A stretch of 64,000 bases of DNA from JAEZHK01 sp040768845 (GCA_040768845.1 JAXGME010000008.1:124001-188000); one strand, 5' to 3'; counted from the first letter of the stretch, positions 47,537-60,655 are shown. Translations and numbers: made by a program. Notes: generated by a model from the sequence alone, not told the origin.

Positions 47537-48793
47537 ATGCGAACCATCGGCGGCGAAGCGCGCGCGCGCATGATCGCCAACATTCTGACCGGCTGCGCCA
47601 TCGTGCTGTTCGCGGTGGTGCTGTACCGGATTGACGACATCATGAACGGCGTTTCACAGCTGATGAGCATTCTTTCACCGCTGATCGTCGGGCTTTTCAT
47701 CGCGCTGATGATGCGCCCGCCGATCCGCTTTATCGAACAGCTGCTCAGCCGCCTGTCCCGGGGGGGCAAGCCCACCCGCACACAGATGAAGCTGTACCGG
47801 GCGCTTTCGCTGGTGATCATGTACGCGGTGCTGTTCACGCTGGTGGTCGGGTTTCTGGTGATCGTGGTGCCGCAGTTTGTCTATTCCGCCCAGTCGCTGA
47901 CCGGCGCGATCACCGGCGTGGTGACCGAGCACCGGGCCGACATCGAGTGGTTTCTGCGGGAATTCAACATCACCGACATCACCGGTCAGTCCTCGCAGAA
48001 CATGCTCCTGCAATGGGAAGACATCATGCACACCGGCATGGATTACCTGGGCAAGCTGCTTCTGAGCCTGCTCAACATGAGCTACAACATCTGGGGCGTT
48101 TCGGTGAACCTGTTCATGTCGGTGATCATTTCCATATATATGCTCTTTGGCCGGGAGAAATTTCTGGCCCAGGGCAAAAAGCTGTGCTGCGCGTTTCTCA
48201 AGCCGGAGCAGGTGTGCGTGCTCACCTACTGGACGGGGCGCATCCACCAGATTTTCACCGGCTTCATCTCCGGCAAGCTGATCGAAACCGTGGTGGTGGG
48301 CGTCGCCTGCTACATCGGCATGCTGGTGTTCCGGATGGACTACGCGCTTTTGATCAGCGTGATCGTGGCCGTGACCAACATCATCCCGTTCATCGGCGCG
48401 TTCCTGGGCGGGGTCATCGGCGTCGTGATCCTTCTGATGGTGAACCCCGTCAGCGCGCTGTGGTTTTTGGTGTTCATCGTGGTGCTGCAGCAGCTGGACG
48501 GCAACGTGTTCGGCCCCAGGATTTTGGGGGATTCGCTGGGCATCTCCTCCTTCTGGGTGATTCTGGCGATCATGCTGGGCGGCGGGCTGTTTGGCGTGAC
48601 CGGCATGATCGTGTTCATCCCGATCTTCGCGGTGCTCTACGAGATGATGAGCGCACTGGTGCGCAACCGGCTGAAAAAGCGCGGCATGCCCCACGACACC
48701 GCGGCCTACGACGCCCCCGGGCTGCCCGAGGACATCTGCCGCATGTCGGAAGCGCGTGAAAAAAGCCGCGCCGATAAGGAGGATACGCCATGA
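47537..48793 (+). CDS. AI-2E-family transporter (PF01594 type)
   Basis: The ATG at 47537 lies seven bases after GGGGAGG and gives 418 residues. The protein has about seven or eight membrane segments. The family hallmarks are PLIVGLFIALMMRPP near the N-terminus and, in the C-terminal half, TNIIPFIGAFLGGVIGV and LQQLDGNVFGPRILGDSLG. Despite the family name, members export different small solutes or move ions; the substrate cannot be predicted. Its stop overlaps the start of the aldo/keto reductase gene (ATGA), so the two are co-translated. Confidence 0.92.
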   Translation: MRTIGGEARARMIANILTGCAIVLFAVVLYRIDDIMNGVSQLMSILSPLIVGLFIALMMRPPIRFIEQLLSRLSRGGKPTRTQMKLYRALSLVIMYAVLFTLVVGFLVIVVPQFVYSAQSLTGAITGVVTEHRADIEWFLREFNITDITGQSSQNMLLQWEDIMHTGMDYLGKLLLSLLNMSYNIWGVSVNLFMSVIISIYMLFGREKFLAQGKKLCCAFLKPEQVCVLTYWTGRIHQIFTGFISGKLIETVVVGVACYIGMLVFRMDYALLISVIVAVTNIIPFIGAFLGGVIGVVILLMVNPVSALWFLVFIVVLQQLDGNVFGPRILGDSLGISSFWVILAIMLGGGLFGVTGMIVFIPIFAVLYEMMSALVRNRLKKRGMPHDTAAYDAPGLPEDICRMSEAREKSRADKEDTP

Positions 48794-49899
48794 ATCAGGT
48801 TGAACAGCTGGGCATGGGCATGATGCGCCTGCCCCTCGCGGGCGGGGAGATCGACCTGGCCGAAACCATCCGCATGGCGGACCGGTTCCTGGCCGACGGC
48901 GGCGTGTGGTTTGATACCGCCTGGGGCTACCATGGCGGCGCGAGCGAGGGCACCGTCCGGGCCGCCGTGACCGACCGCCACCCAAGGGTCGCCTTCCGCC
49001 TGGCCACCAAGCTGCCGGTGTGGCTGGTCAAGGGCCCGGAGGACCCGGAAAAGCTGTTCCAAACGCAGCTCGCCCGCACCGGCGCGGCCTACTTTGACCG
49101 CTACCTGCTGCACGCGCTGGACGCGGGCCGCCTCGCCGCGCTGGACGAATTCGGCGAGTGGGCGTTTCTCCGTTCCCTCCGGGACAGGGGGCTGGCCCGG
49201 TCCATCGGCTTTTCGTTCCACGACACCGCCGACGTGCTGGAGACGATCCTCTCCGCCCACCCGGAGGTGGATTTCGTGCAGCTTCAGATCAACTACCTGG
49301 ACTGGGAGGACGACAAGGTCCAGGCCCGCGCGTGCTACGAGTGCGCCCGCGCCCACGGCGTGGACGTCGTGGTGATGGAGCCGGTCAAGGGCGGCGTGCT
49401 GGCCGCGCTGCCGGAAATTGCCGCCCGGCCCCTCCGGGCGCTCCATCCGGACTGGTCCGACGCCCGCTGGGCGCTGGCCTTTTGCCTGTCGCTCCCCGGC
49501 GTGGCTACGGTCCTCAGCGGCATGTCGGACTTTGACCAGCTGACCGGGAACCTGGAAACCTTCCGCGACTTCGAGCCGCTGAACGAGGCCGAGCTGGCCG
49601 CGCTCCGGGCGGCGGCAAAGGCCCTTGACGCCATGCCGTCCATCCCCTGCACGGGCTGCGGCTACTGTGTGGAGGGCTGCCCGCGGAAGATCAACATCCC
49701 CGGCGTCTTTGAAACCGCCACCTCCGTGATGCGCTTTGGCCCCCGGCCCTCGCTCATGGGCCACTACAAGTGGCTTCTGGCCGGCGGCAGCGGCCGCGCG
49801 GCCGACTGCGTCGCCTGCCGGGCCTGCGAAAAAAGCTGCCCGCAGCACCTGGAGATCGCCCGCCTGATGGCGGACTGCGCCGCACTGCTGGACGTTTAG
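48790..49899 (+). CDS. aldo/keto reductase with C-terminal 4Fe-4S ferredoxin domain
   Basis: The 369-residue protein has an AKR barrel at 1-280 (LGMGMMRLPL, FDTAWGYHGGASEG with the catalytic Asp and Tyr, LATKLPVW with the Lys, and LHAL with the His). It is followed by two clusters of cysteines, CTGCGYCVEGCP and CVACRACEKSCP, which should bind two 4Fe-4S centres. This domain order is common in anaerobes, where electrons may pass between ferredoxin-like centres and a small carbonyl substrate. The substrate is unknown. It is translationally coupled to the upstream transporter gene. Confidence 0.93.
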   Translation: MNQVEQLGMGMMRLPLAGGEIDLAETIRMADRFLADGGVWFDTAWGYHGGASEGTVRAAVTDRHPRVAFRLATKLPVWLVKGPEDPEKLFQTQLARTGAAYFDRYLLHALDAGRLAALDEFGEWAFLRSLRDRGLARSIGFSFHDTADVLETILSAHPEVDFVQLQINYLDWEDDKVQARACYECARAHGVDVVVMEPVKGGVLAALPEIAARPLRALHPDWSDARWALAFCLSLPGVATVLSGMSDFDQLTGNLETFRDFEPLNEAELAALRAAAKALDAMPSIPCTGCGYCVEGCPRKINIPGVFETATSVMRFGPRPSLMGHYKWLLAGGSGRAADCVACRACEKSCPQHLEIARLMADCAALLDV

Positions 49900-50033
49900 C
49901 GCGGCGGGCCGGCCGCCGGGTGAATGCACGCGGCGGCTTGTTTCGTTGTCTTTACAAGATTAGGCTAGAGCCGTTTTGTCGAAAATGCTATGCTTATAAT
50001 GAAAACAGGCTCGAAAAGGGAGGTTCCTCCGGT

Positions 50034-50816
50034 ATGTCCGAATGTAAGCGTTTGAAGGACCGCGTGGTGGTCATCACCGGCGCGGCGCAGGGGCTGGGCG
50101 AGGCGCTGGCCAAGCGGCTGAGCGACGAGGGCGCGAAGGTGGTCGTCGCCGACATGAACTACGAGGCGGCCCAGAAGGTGGCCGCGTCGCTGGACGACGC
50201 CATCGCCGTCAAGGTGAACGTCACCAGCGATGAGGACTGCGCGGCCATGTGCCAGGCGGCGGAAGACAAATACGGCCGGATTGACATGCTGGTGTCCAAC
50301 GCGGCCATTCTGATCTCCGGCCCGATCGGGGAGATGACCTACGCCCAGTTCTCCAAGGTGGTGGACGTCAATCTCAACGGCTACTTCAACACCTGCAAGG
50401 CCGTGGTGCCCTTCATGCGCAAAAACGGCCGGGGTTCCATCGTGCAGATCAACTCCAAATCCGGCAAAAAGGGCTCCTCCAAGAACTGCGCCTACGCGGC
50501 ATCGAAGTTCGGCGGCGTGGGCCTCACCCAGTCGCTGGCACTGGAGCTGGCGGAGGAGGGCATCCGCGTAAACGCCATCTGCCCGGGAAACCTGCTGGAC
50601 AGCCCGCTGTGGGTCAATTCCCTCTACGAGCAGTACGCCCGCAATCAGGGCACCACCAAGGAAAAGATCCGCGAAAAGTACATCAACCAGGTGCCCATGA
50701 AGCGCGGCTGCCAGTACGAGGACGTGGCAAACCTCATGGTGTTCCTTTTGTCGGACGAGGCCTCCTACATGACCGGCCAGGCGCTCAACGTCACCGGCGG
50801 CCAGCAGATGACCTGA
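50034..50816 (+). CDS. sorbitol-6-phosphate 2-dehydrogenase-like SDR
   Basis: The 260-residue short-chain dehydrogenase has the cofactor loop TGAAQGLGEALA, the NAA motif in LVSNAAIL, Ser in QINSKSGKKGSSKN and the catalytic Tyr-Lys in YAASKFGGVGLTQS. INSKSGKKGS and NAICPGNLLDSPLW are characteristic of SrlD/SorD-type enzymes, which convert sorbitol 6-phosphate to fructose 6-phosphate with NAD. The start follows GGGAGG after about nine bases; a TATAAT at 49995-50000 is a possible -10. It precedes the sorE-like gene by 85 bases. Confidence 0.87.
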   Translation: MSECKRLKDRVVVITGAAQGLGEALAKRLSDEGAKVVVADMNYEAAQKVAASLDDAIAVKVNVTSDEDCAAMCQAAEDKYGRIDMLVSNAAILISGPIGEMTYAQFSKVVDVNLNGYFNTCKAVVPFMRKNGRGSIVQINSKSGKKGSSKNCAYAASKFGGVGLTQSLALELAEEGIRVNAICPGNLLDSPLWVNSLYEQYARNQGTTKEKIREKYINQVPMKRGCQYEDVANLMVFLLSDEASYMTGQALNVTGGQQMT

Positions 50817-50901
50817 CGCGCGGCGTTTTACGGCGCGCCGGAACGGGTATCTCCATAAAGAGAAGTGCTCCGCACCCCATTGCAACGAAGGAGGGTATTT
50901 C

Positions 50902-52161
50902 ATGAAGACCACCGCTGTCAGACTCTACGGCAAAAACGACCTGCGCCTCGAAAGTTTCGAGCTGCCGGCCCTCAAGGATGACGAAATTCTGGTGAAGATC
51001 GTCTCGGACAGCATCTGCATGTCCACCTACAAGGCCACCATTCAGGGCAGCGACCATAAGCGCGTGCCCAACGACATCGCGACGAACCCCATCGTCGTCG
51101 GCCACGAGTTCTGCGGCAACATCGTCGAAGTGGGCGCCAAGTGGAAGCACAAGTACAAGGCCGGCGACAAATTCACCATCCAGCCGGCCCTCAATTACAA
51201 GGGCTCCATGGCCACCCCCGGCTACGCCTACCCCTACATGGGCGGCGACATGACCTACTGCATCCTGGCCCCCGAGGTCATGGAGATGGACTGCCTCCTG
51301 GAGTACAAGGCCCCCGCCTACTTCTACGGCTCCGTGTCCGAACCGCTCAGCTGCATCGTGGGCACCTACCACGCCATGTACCACACCCAGATGGGCAAGT
51401 ACGAGCACCTGATGGGCATCAAGGAAGGCGGCGCCATGGCGATCCTGGCCGGCGCGGGCCCCATGGGCCTGGGCGCCATCGACTATGCCATCCACTGCGA
51501 CCGGAAGCCCGGCCTTCTGGTGGTCACCGACATCGACCAGCCCCGGCTGGACCGCGCCGCCTCCATCTACACCGTGGAGGAAGCGGCCAAAAACGGCGTG
51601 AAGCTGATCTACCTCAACACCAAGGTGGAAAACCCGGTGCAGCTGCTGCTGGATCAGAACGGCGGCAAGGGCTATGACGACGTGCTGATCTTCGCGCCGG
51701 TGGCCGCGGTCATCGAGCAGGGCGACAAGATCCTGGGCCACGACGGCTGCCTCAACTTCTTTGCCGGCCCCACCAACACCCAGCTGACCGCCCAGTTCAA
51801 CTTCTACAACGTGCACTACAACGCCACCCACATCGTGGGCACCTCCGGCGGCAACACCGCCGACATGATCGAGTCCCTCAAGATGATCGCCGAGGGCAAG
51901 CTCAACCCCTCCGGCATGATCACCCACATCGGCGGCCTGGACGCGGTCATCGACACCACGATGAACCTGCCCAAGATCCCGGGCGGCAAGAAGCTGATCT
52001 ACACCGGCATCTCCATGCCGCTGACCGCCATCGACGACTTTGCCGAGAAGGGCAAGGCCGATCCGCTGATGGCCAAGCTGGCCGAGCTGTGCCCCGCCGG
52101 GCTGTGGACCAAGGAGGCCGAGGATTACCTTCTGGCCCACGCCAAGCCCATTTCGGTGTAA
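50902..52161 (+). CDS. sorE: L-sorbose-1-phosphate reductase-like MDR enzyme
   Basis: The 419-residue protein starts after GAAGGAGG. It is a zinc-type MDR enzyme with GHEFCGNIVEVG and the NAD(P) loop LAGAGPMGLGAIDYA. SDSICMSTYKATIQGSDHKR, QPALNYKGS, FFAGPTN and THIVGTSGGNT match L-sorbose-1-phosphate reductase (SorE) as I know it. That enzyme makes sorbitol 6-phosphate, the substrate of the SDR encoded just upstream, so the two genes form a route from sorbose 1-phosphate to fructose 6-phosphate. No sorbose PTS is in the window, so the real substrate could be a related phosphate. Confidence 0.85.
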   Translation: MKTTAVRLYGKNDLRLESFELPALKDDEILVKIVSDSICMSTYKATIQGSDHKRVPNDIATNPIVVGHEFCGNIVEVGAKWKHKYKAGDKFTIQPALNYKGSMATPGYAYPYMGGDMTYCILAPEVMEMDCLLEYKAPAYFYGSVSEPLSCIVGTYHAMYHTQMGKYEHLMGIKEGGAMAILAGAGPMGLGAIDYAIHCDRKPGLLVVTDIDQPRLDRAASIYTVEEAAKNGVKLIYLNTKVENPVQLLLDQNGGKGYDDVLIFAPVAAVIEQGDKILGHDGCLNFFAGPTNTQLTAQFNFYNVHYNATHIVGTSGGNTADMIESLKMIAEGKLNPSGMITHIGGLDAVIDTTMNLPKIPGGKKLIYTGISMPLTAIDDFAEKGKADPLMAKLAELCPAGLWTKEAEDYLLAHAKPISV

Positions 52162-52183
52162 CGCGCACCCCCGCTTTCGCCCC

Positions 52184-52212
52184 GCGCGCCGGCCTTGGCC
52201 GGCGCGCTTTTT
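52184..52212 (+). terminator. Rho-independent terminator after sorE
   Basis: An 11-bp stem GCGCGCCGGCC/GGCCGGCGCGC, separated by TT, is followed by TTTTT. Confidence 0.92.
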
Positions 52213-52297
52213 CTGCTTGCGGCGCGCTTTGTCCGCCGCGGGCATGTAAAATATTCCGCCGCCTCCCGGGGGGCTGGTGCCGGATGCAAAAAAGTGC

Positions 52298-52303
52298 TAT
52301 AAT
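52298..52303 (+). promoter_or_regulatory. extended -10 promoter of gyrBA
   Basis: TGCTATAAT gives a TGnTATAAT extended -10 box 33 bases before gyrB; the -35 region (TGGTGC) is poor. Confidence 0.65.
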
Positions 52304-52336
52304 AATATAGAAGAAAAATTTTTAAGAGGTGCCCGG

Positions 52337-54283
52337 ATGTCCAATAAACCCGACAGCGCGCAGCACTACGACGAAACCAACATCCAAGTGTTGGAGGGCC
52401 TGGAAGCGGTGCGCCGCAGGCCCGGCATGTACATCGGTTCCACCGACGAGCGCGGATTGCACCACCTGGTGTACGAAATCGTCGACAACGCGGTTGACGA
52501 GGCGCTGGCCGGCTTTTGTGACCACATCATCGTCACGCTTCACGAGGACGGCTCCGTGTCCGTGGCGGACAACGGCCGCGGCTTTCCGGTGGGCATTCAC
52601 CCCAAGATGGGGCGGCCCGCCGTGGAGGTGTGCCTGACGGTTCTGCACGCCGGCGGCAAGTTTGGCGGCGGCGGCTACAAGGTGTCCGGCGGCCTGCACG
52701 GGGTGGGCGCGTCGGTGGTCAACGCGCTGTCCAGCCACCTCAAGGTCAACGTCTATCAGGATGGCAGGCTCTACCAGCAGGAGTACCAGCGGGGCAAGCC
52801 GCTGTACGACCTCAAGATCGTCGGCGCGGCCGACCGCACCGGCACCACCATCCGCTTCTGGCCGGACGTCAAGACCGGCGAGACGCCGGAGCCCGGCGTG
52901 TTTGAGACCGGCGCCTTCGACTTTGACACGCTGCGCACCCGCCTCAGGGAGATGGCCTTCCTCAACAAGGGCATCAAAATCGAGCTCAACGACCTGCGCT
53001 CGGAGCCCCACCAGCAGAAGGTGTACCACTACGAGGGCGGCATCGTGTCCTTCGTGGAATACCTGAACAAGCACAAAGAGCCGCTCAACAAGCCGCCCCT
53101 GTACATCGAGGGCGTGAAGGACTCCACCACCGTGGAGGTCGCCCTCCAGTGGAACGACGGCTTCAACGAGAGCGTGTTTTGCTTTGCCAACAACATCCAC
53201 ACGCCGGAGGGCGGCACGCACCTGGCGGGCTTCCGATCGGCGCTGACCCGGGTGATCAACGACTACGGCCGCAAAAACGGCATCCTCAAGCCCAGCGACC
53301 AGAACCTGACCGGCGAGGACATCCGCGAGGGCCTGACGGCCATCGTGTCCGTCAAGCTGGTGGAGCCCCAGTTTGAGGGCCAGACCAAGACCAAGCTGGG
53401 CAACAGCGAGGTGCGCCAGCTGGTGGATTCCATGGTGGCCGACAAGCTGGCCGTCTACTTTGAGGAAAACCCCGCCGCCGCGCGGATTGTGCTGGACAAG
53501 TGCCTCAGCGCCGCCCGCGCCCGCGAGGCCGCCCGCAAGGCCCGGGATCTGACCCGCCGCAAGACCGCCCTGGAGAGCGCCGCGCTGCCCGGCAAGCTGG
53601 CCGACTGCTCCGAGCGCGACCCGGCCAAGTGCGAGATCTTCCTGGTGGAGGGCGACTCCGCCGGCGGCTCCGCCAAGACCGGGCGCGACCGGCACTTTCA
53701 GGCCATCCTGCCGCTTCGGGGCAAGATCCTGAACGTGGAAAAAACCCGCATGGACCGGGTGCTGGCCAACGCCGAGATCAAGGCGATGATCACCGCCTTC
53801 GGCGGCGGCTTCGGCCAGGAGTTTGACCCGGAAAAGCTGCGCTACCACCGCATCGTGTGCATGACGGACGCCGACGTGGACGGAAGCCACATCCGCATTC
53901 TGCTGCTCACCTTCTTCTACCGCCACATGACCCGGCTCATCGAGGACGGGCACGTCTACATCGCGCAGCCGCCCCTTTACAAGGTGTCCCGGGGCAAGAC
54001 GGTGAAGTACGTCTACTCCGACGCCCAGCTCCAGGCGCTGCTCACCGAAATGGGCCGCGACGCCAAGTCCGACATCCAGCGCTACAAGGGCCTGGGCGAG
54101 ATGAGCGCCGAGCAGCTGTGGGAGACCACCATGAACCCCGAAACCCGGTCCATGTACCGGGTGACGCTCAAGGACGCCATATCCGCCGATGAGATGTTCA
54201 CGCTGCTCATGGGCGACCAGGTGGAGCCGCGCAAGGAGTTCATCGAGGAGAACGCCAAGCTGGTGGCGAACCTGGACATTTAG
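52337..54283 (+). CDS. gyrB: DNA gyrase subunit B
   Basis: The ATG at 52337 follows AAGAGGTG and gives 648 residues. It is a GHKL ATPase/topoisomerase subunit: EAVRRRPGMYIGSTDERGLH, VDNAVDEALAG, SVADNGRGFPVGIHP and GLHGVGASVVNAL form the ATP site. CEIFLVEGDSAGGSAKTGRD with MTDADVDGSHIR is the TOPRIM region. The C-terminus QRYKGLGEMSAEQLWETTMN is the GyrA-binding end. It lacks the large insertion of enterobacterial GyrB. With GyrA it introduces negative supercoils using ATP. gyrA follows 24 bases later. Confidence 0.97.
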   Translation: MSNKPDSAQHYDETNIQVLEGLEAVRRRPGMYIGSTDERGLHHLVYEIVDNAVDEALAGFCDHIIVTLHEDGSVSVADNGRGFPVGIHPKMGRPAVEVCLTVLHAGGKFGGGGYKVSGGLHGVGASVVNALSSHLKVNVYQDGRLYQQEYQRGKPLYDLKIVGAADRTGTTIRFWPDVKTGETPEPGVFETGAFDFDTLRTRLREMAFLNKGIKIELNDLRSEPHQQKVYHYEGGIVSFVEYLNKHKEPLNKPPLYIEGVKDSTTVEVALQWNDGFNESVFCFANNIHTPEGGTHLAGFRSALTRVINDYGRKNGILKPSDQNLTGEDIREGLTAIVSVKLVEPQFEGQTKTKLGNSEVRQLVDSMVADKLAVYFEENPAAARIVLDKCLSAARAREAARKARDLTRRKTALESAALPGKLADCSERDPAKCEIFLVEGDSAGGSAKTGRDRHFQAILPLRGKILNVEKTRMDRVLANAEIKAMITAFGGGFGQEFDPEKLRYHRIVCMTDADVDGSHIRILLLTFFYRHMTRLIEDGHVYIAQPPLYKVSRGKTVKYVYSDAQLQALLTEMGRDAKSDIQRYKGLGEMSAEQLWETTMNPETRSMYRVTLKDAISADEMFTLLMGDQVEPRKEFIEENAKLVANLDI

Positions 54284-54307
54284 CAACGCCGGAAGGGAGC
54301 AGCATTC

Positions 54308-56887
<2,580 letters not shown>

Positions 56888-56904
56888 TCCGGCCCCAAAA
56901 CCCG

Positions 56905-56931
56905 GAGCGCCGCGGCAATGCCGCGGCGCTC
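56905..56931. terminator. stem-loops after gyrA
   Basis: A perfect 12-bp stem GAGCGCCGCGGC/GCCGCGGCGCTC with loop AAT lies 17 bases past gyrA. A second hairpin follows to about 56968, with AAAAAAA and TTTTTT arms that could end transcripts from both sides. Confidence 0.7.
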
Positions 56932-56977
56932 AAAGCATCAAAAAAACTGCGCGGTTTTTCGATGCGAAGCGATTTCC

Positions 56978-57643
56978 TCACACGCTGATGGTGCGCACGC
57001 TCTGCACGTTGGGGTATTCCGACAGGTGCTGCACAATTTCCGGGTACTCCACGGCGCTGGTCAGGCGCAGGTCGTAGGTGTTGGTGTACAGGTTGCCCTC
57101 TTCGTTGTTCTCCACGTGGAAGTCCACGTCGAACACGGTGATGTGCTTCTCCTCAAAGTATCCGTTGATGAAGGGGATCGTCTCCGCCCGGTGCAGAAAG
57201 CGGATCTCTATGCGCTTGTTGACGTTGACGCGGATGACGCGCGGCATGACCGTCAGCACGATGACCACCAGCGCGCAGCCGATTCCGGCGATCTCGTAAT
57301 AGCCCATGCCGGCGGCGATGCCCAGGCAGGCGCTGTTCCACAGCGACGCGGCGGTGGTGAGCCCCACGATCTTCTTGCGGGACATGATGATGGTGCCCGC
57401 CCCCAGAAAGCCGATGCCGCTGACCACCTGGGCGGTGATGCGGCCGACGGTGAAGCTGACGCCCTCGCGCAGCGCCTCCATCTCGATGGAGCACTCGATC
57501 AGCGCGATGACGCAGGCGCCCAGGCATACCAGTACATGGGTGCGCATGCCGGCGGGCCGGTTTTTGCGCTCGCGCTCCACGCCGATGACCGTGCCCACCA
57601 GGAGCGCCATCGCGATGCGCAGCGCGATCTCCCATCTGCTCAT
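56978..57643 (-). CDS. MgtC/SapB-family membrane protein
   Basis: The start at 57643 (MSRWEIALRIAMALL) gives 221 residues, with GGAGG somewhat far upstream (12 bases). The N-terminal 130 residues hold four to five membrane segments with the family motif GVERERKNRPAGMRTHVLVCLGA, then QVVSGIGFLGAGTIIM and GLTTAASLWNSACLGIAAGMG. The C-terminal cytoplasmic part is ACT-like. Family members influence Mg2+ homeostasis or ATP synthase; the exact role here is unknown. It is monocistronic and convergent with gyrA. Confidence 0.92.
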   Translation of the reverse strand: MSRWEIALRIAMALLVGTVIGVERERKNRPAGMRTHVLVCLGACVIALIECSIEMEALREGVSFTVGRITAQVVSGIGFLGAGTIIMSRKKIVGLTTAASLWNSACLGIAAGMGYYEIAGIGCALVVIVLTVMPRVIRVNVNKRIEIRFLHRAETIPFINGYFEEKHITVFDVDFHVENNEEGNLYTNTYDLRLTSAVEYPEIVQHLSEYPNVQSVRTISV

Positions 57644-57677
57644 GGATATTTTCCGCCTCCCTGCTTCGTGTGTCATG

Positions 57678-57706
57678 ATTATAGCGCGGTGCCACGCCGC
57701 CGTCAA
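57678..57706 (-). promoter_or_regulatory. promoter of the MgtC-like gene
   Basis: On the minus strand TTGACG (57701-57706) and TATAAT (57678-57683) are 17 bases apart, 35 bases before the start. Confidence 0.8.
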
Positions 57707-57718
57707 TCAAATGCATCA

Positions 57719-57752
57719 AGCGGCCGGACACCCAGATGGGTATCCGGCCGCT
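57719..57752 (-). terminator. hairpin after groEL
   Basis: A 16-bp nearly perfect stem (AGCGGCCGGATACCCA with its complement, one G-T pair) lies 29 bases past groEL. Only a short TT follows, so termination strength is uncertain. Confidence 0.6.
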
Positions 57753-57781
57753 CCGGCAAGGGGCGCTTTTTCGCGCGCGCC

Positions 57782-59413
<1,632 letters not shown>

Positions 59414-59457
59414 GTTCGTGTACCCTCCCGGTTCTTACTTGCGTTCTTCGCGAAATG

Positions 59458-59742
59458 TCATTCGACGACGGCCAGCACGTCGCTCTGGCGAACGAGGATG
59501 TATTCCTCGCCGTCCAGCTTGACTTCGGTGCCGGCATACTTGGAATAGATCACCTTCTGGCCGGCCTTCACGTGCATCGTGATCTCCTTGCCGTCCACGT
59601 TGCCGCCCGGGCCTACCGCCAGGACTTCGGCCATCTGCGGCTTTTCCTTGGCCGAGTTGGTCAGGAGAATGCCGCCCTTGGTGGTCTCTTCCGCTTCAAG
59701 ATTCTTCATCACGATGCGGTCACCCAATGGATTGATCTTCAT
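59458..59742 (-). CDS. groES: co-chaperonin GroES
   Basis: The ATG at 59742 is seven bases after AGGAGG (the ATG at 59748 is only one base away), giving 94 residues. INPLGDRIVMKNLEAEETTK, GGILLTNSAKEKPQ and VIYSKYAGTEVKLDGEEYIL are the typical strands, with the mobile loop around residues 17-32. It caps the GroEL ring. It is the first gene of the groESL operon. Confidence 0.97.
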   Translation of the reverse strand: MKINPLGDRIVMKNLEAEETTKGGILLTNSAKEKPQMAEVLAVGPGGNVDGKEITMHVKAGQKVIYSKYAGTEVKLDGEEYILVRQSDVLAVVE

Positions 59743-59772
59743 GTCCATGCCTCCTGAAATGCTCTCTGTTTG

Positions 59773-59799
59773 TTAGCACTCATCGAAATCGAGTGCTAA
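59773..59799 (-). promoter_or_regulatory. CIRCE operator (HrcA site)
   Basis: TTAGCACTC, nine bases and GAGTGCTAA match the CIRCE consensus exactly. HrcA should repress groESL here and release it on heat stress. Confidence 0.97.
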
Positions 59800-59810
59800 C
59801 CGCATGCTCT

Positions 59811-59839
59811 AGTTTACCCAATATGGTGCCAAAATGCAA
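59811..59839 (-). promoter_or_regulatory. groESL promoter
   Basis: On the minus strand TTGCAT (59834-59839) and TAAACT (59811-59816) are 17 bases apart, directly upstream of the CIRCE element. Confidence 0.75.
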
Positions 59840-59890
59840 GCCGTTGCGCCGTAAAAAGAATGTAAAAAAACGGATACGCCCGCCGCCGGT

Positions 59891-60655
59891 TCACCCCTCG
59901 GGCGGCGGGTTTGGAAGCGGCGCCTGTTCCGCCGCTTCGTCCCACAGCCAACGCTCCTCCATTAGGCGCGGGGCGGAACCCCCCTCCCGCAGGGGCGCGG
60001 TCAGATAGCCCTGGCGGCGGAAGCTGGTAAAGCGGTCGCCGTCCATGATCAGGCCGTCCACCAGCGTGACGCCGATCATCGAAAGCAGCTCGTCCAGCGT
60101 CCAGGCAAAGTTCCTGTCGTCGGAGCCGGAGGCGGCGTTTTCCCGGGCGGCGGCCACCACCAGCGCCTGGGCGCGGCTTTTGAGCGCGCGCTCCACCACC
60201 GTCCGCGCCCGGGGATGGCCGCCGGGGGCGGGGAGGCTCTCGGTCAAGATCAGCGCGCCGCCGGGGCCCAGGTGCATCAGCCAGAGCCGGTCGTCCGCGC
60301 CCCCCTCCACCAGATGGCCGCAATAGGCGCGGGCGGCGGCGAGGTTTTTCAAAACCGGCGCGTTCTCCGCTCCCCGGGCGCGGCAGGTTTCAAAAAACGC
60401 GGGCAGAAACGCCAATAGCGCCGCCGTGCGCGCGCCGACCCCGGGAACGGCAAAGAGCGCGTCCTCGCCCGCGGTCAGCACGCCGTTCAGCGAGCCGAAG
60501 CGCTCAATCAGGCGGTGGGCCAGCGGGTTCACATCCCGGCGCGCCACCGTCTGAAACAGCAGAAGCTCCAGCGCCTCGTGGGGCTGAAAGCCGTCCAGCC
60601 CCTCGGTTTCAAAGCGCCGCTTGAGCCGCGCCCGGTGCCCCTCGTGAACGCCCAT
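59891..60655 (-). CDS. RadC-like protein with degenerate metal site
   Basis: The ATG at 60655 lies seven bases after GGGAGG and gives 254 residues. The N-terminal part is the RadC helix-hairpin-helix domain (HRARLKRRFETEGLDGF, then HEALELLLFQTVARRDVNPLA and FAVPGVGARTAALL). The second half aligns with the JAB-type domain, but its metal motif HNHPSG...S..D is lost. At the matching place I read AAARENAASGSDDRNFAWT. GVTLVDGLIMDGDRFTSFR keeps the family's end. It is therefore probably not a metalloprotease. The true role of RadC proteins is unsettled. Confidence 0.85.
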   Translation of the reverse strand: MGVHEGHRARLKRRFETEGLDGFQPHEALELLLFQTVARRDVNPLAHRLIERFGSLNGVLTAGEDALFAVPGVGARTAALLAFLPAFFETCRARGAENAPVLKNLAAARAYCGHLVEGGADDRLWLMHLGPGGALILTESLPAPGGHPRARTVVERALKSRAQALVVAAARENAASGSDDRNFAWTLDELLSMIGVTLVDGLIMDGDRFTSFRRQGYLTAPLREGGSAPRLMEERWLWDEAAEQAPLPNPPPEG

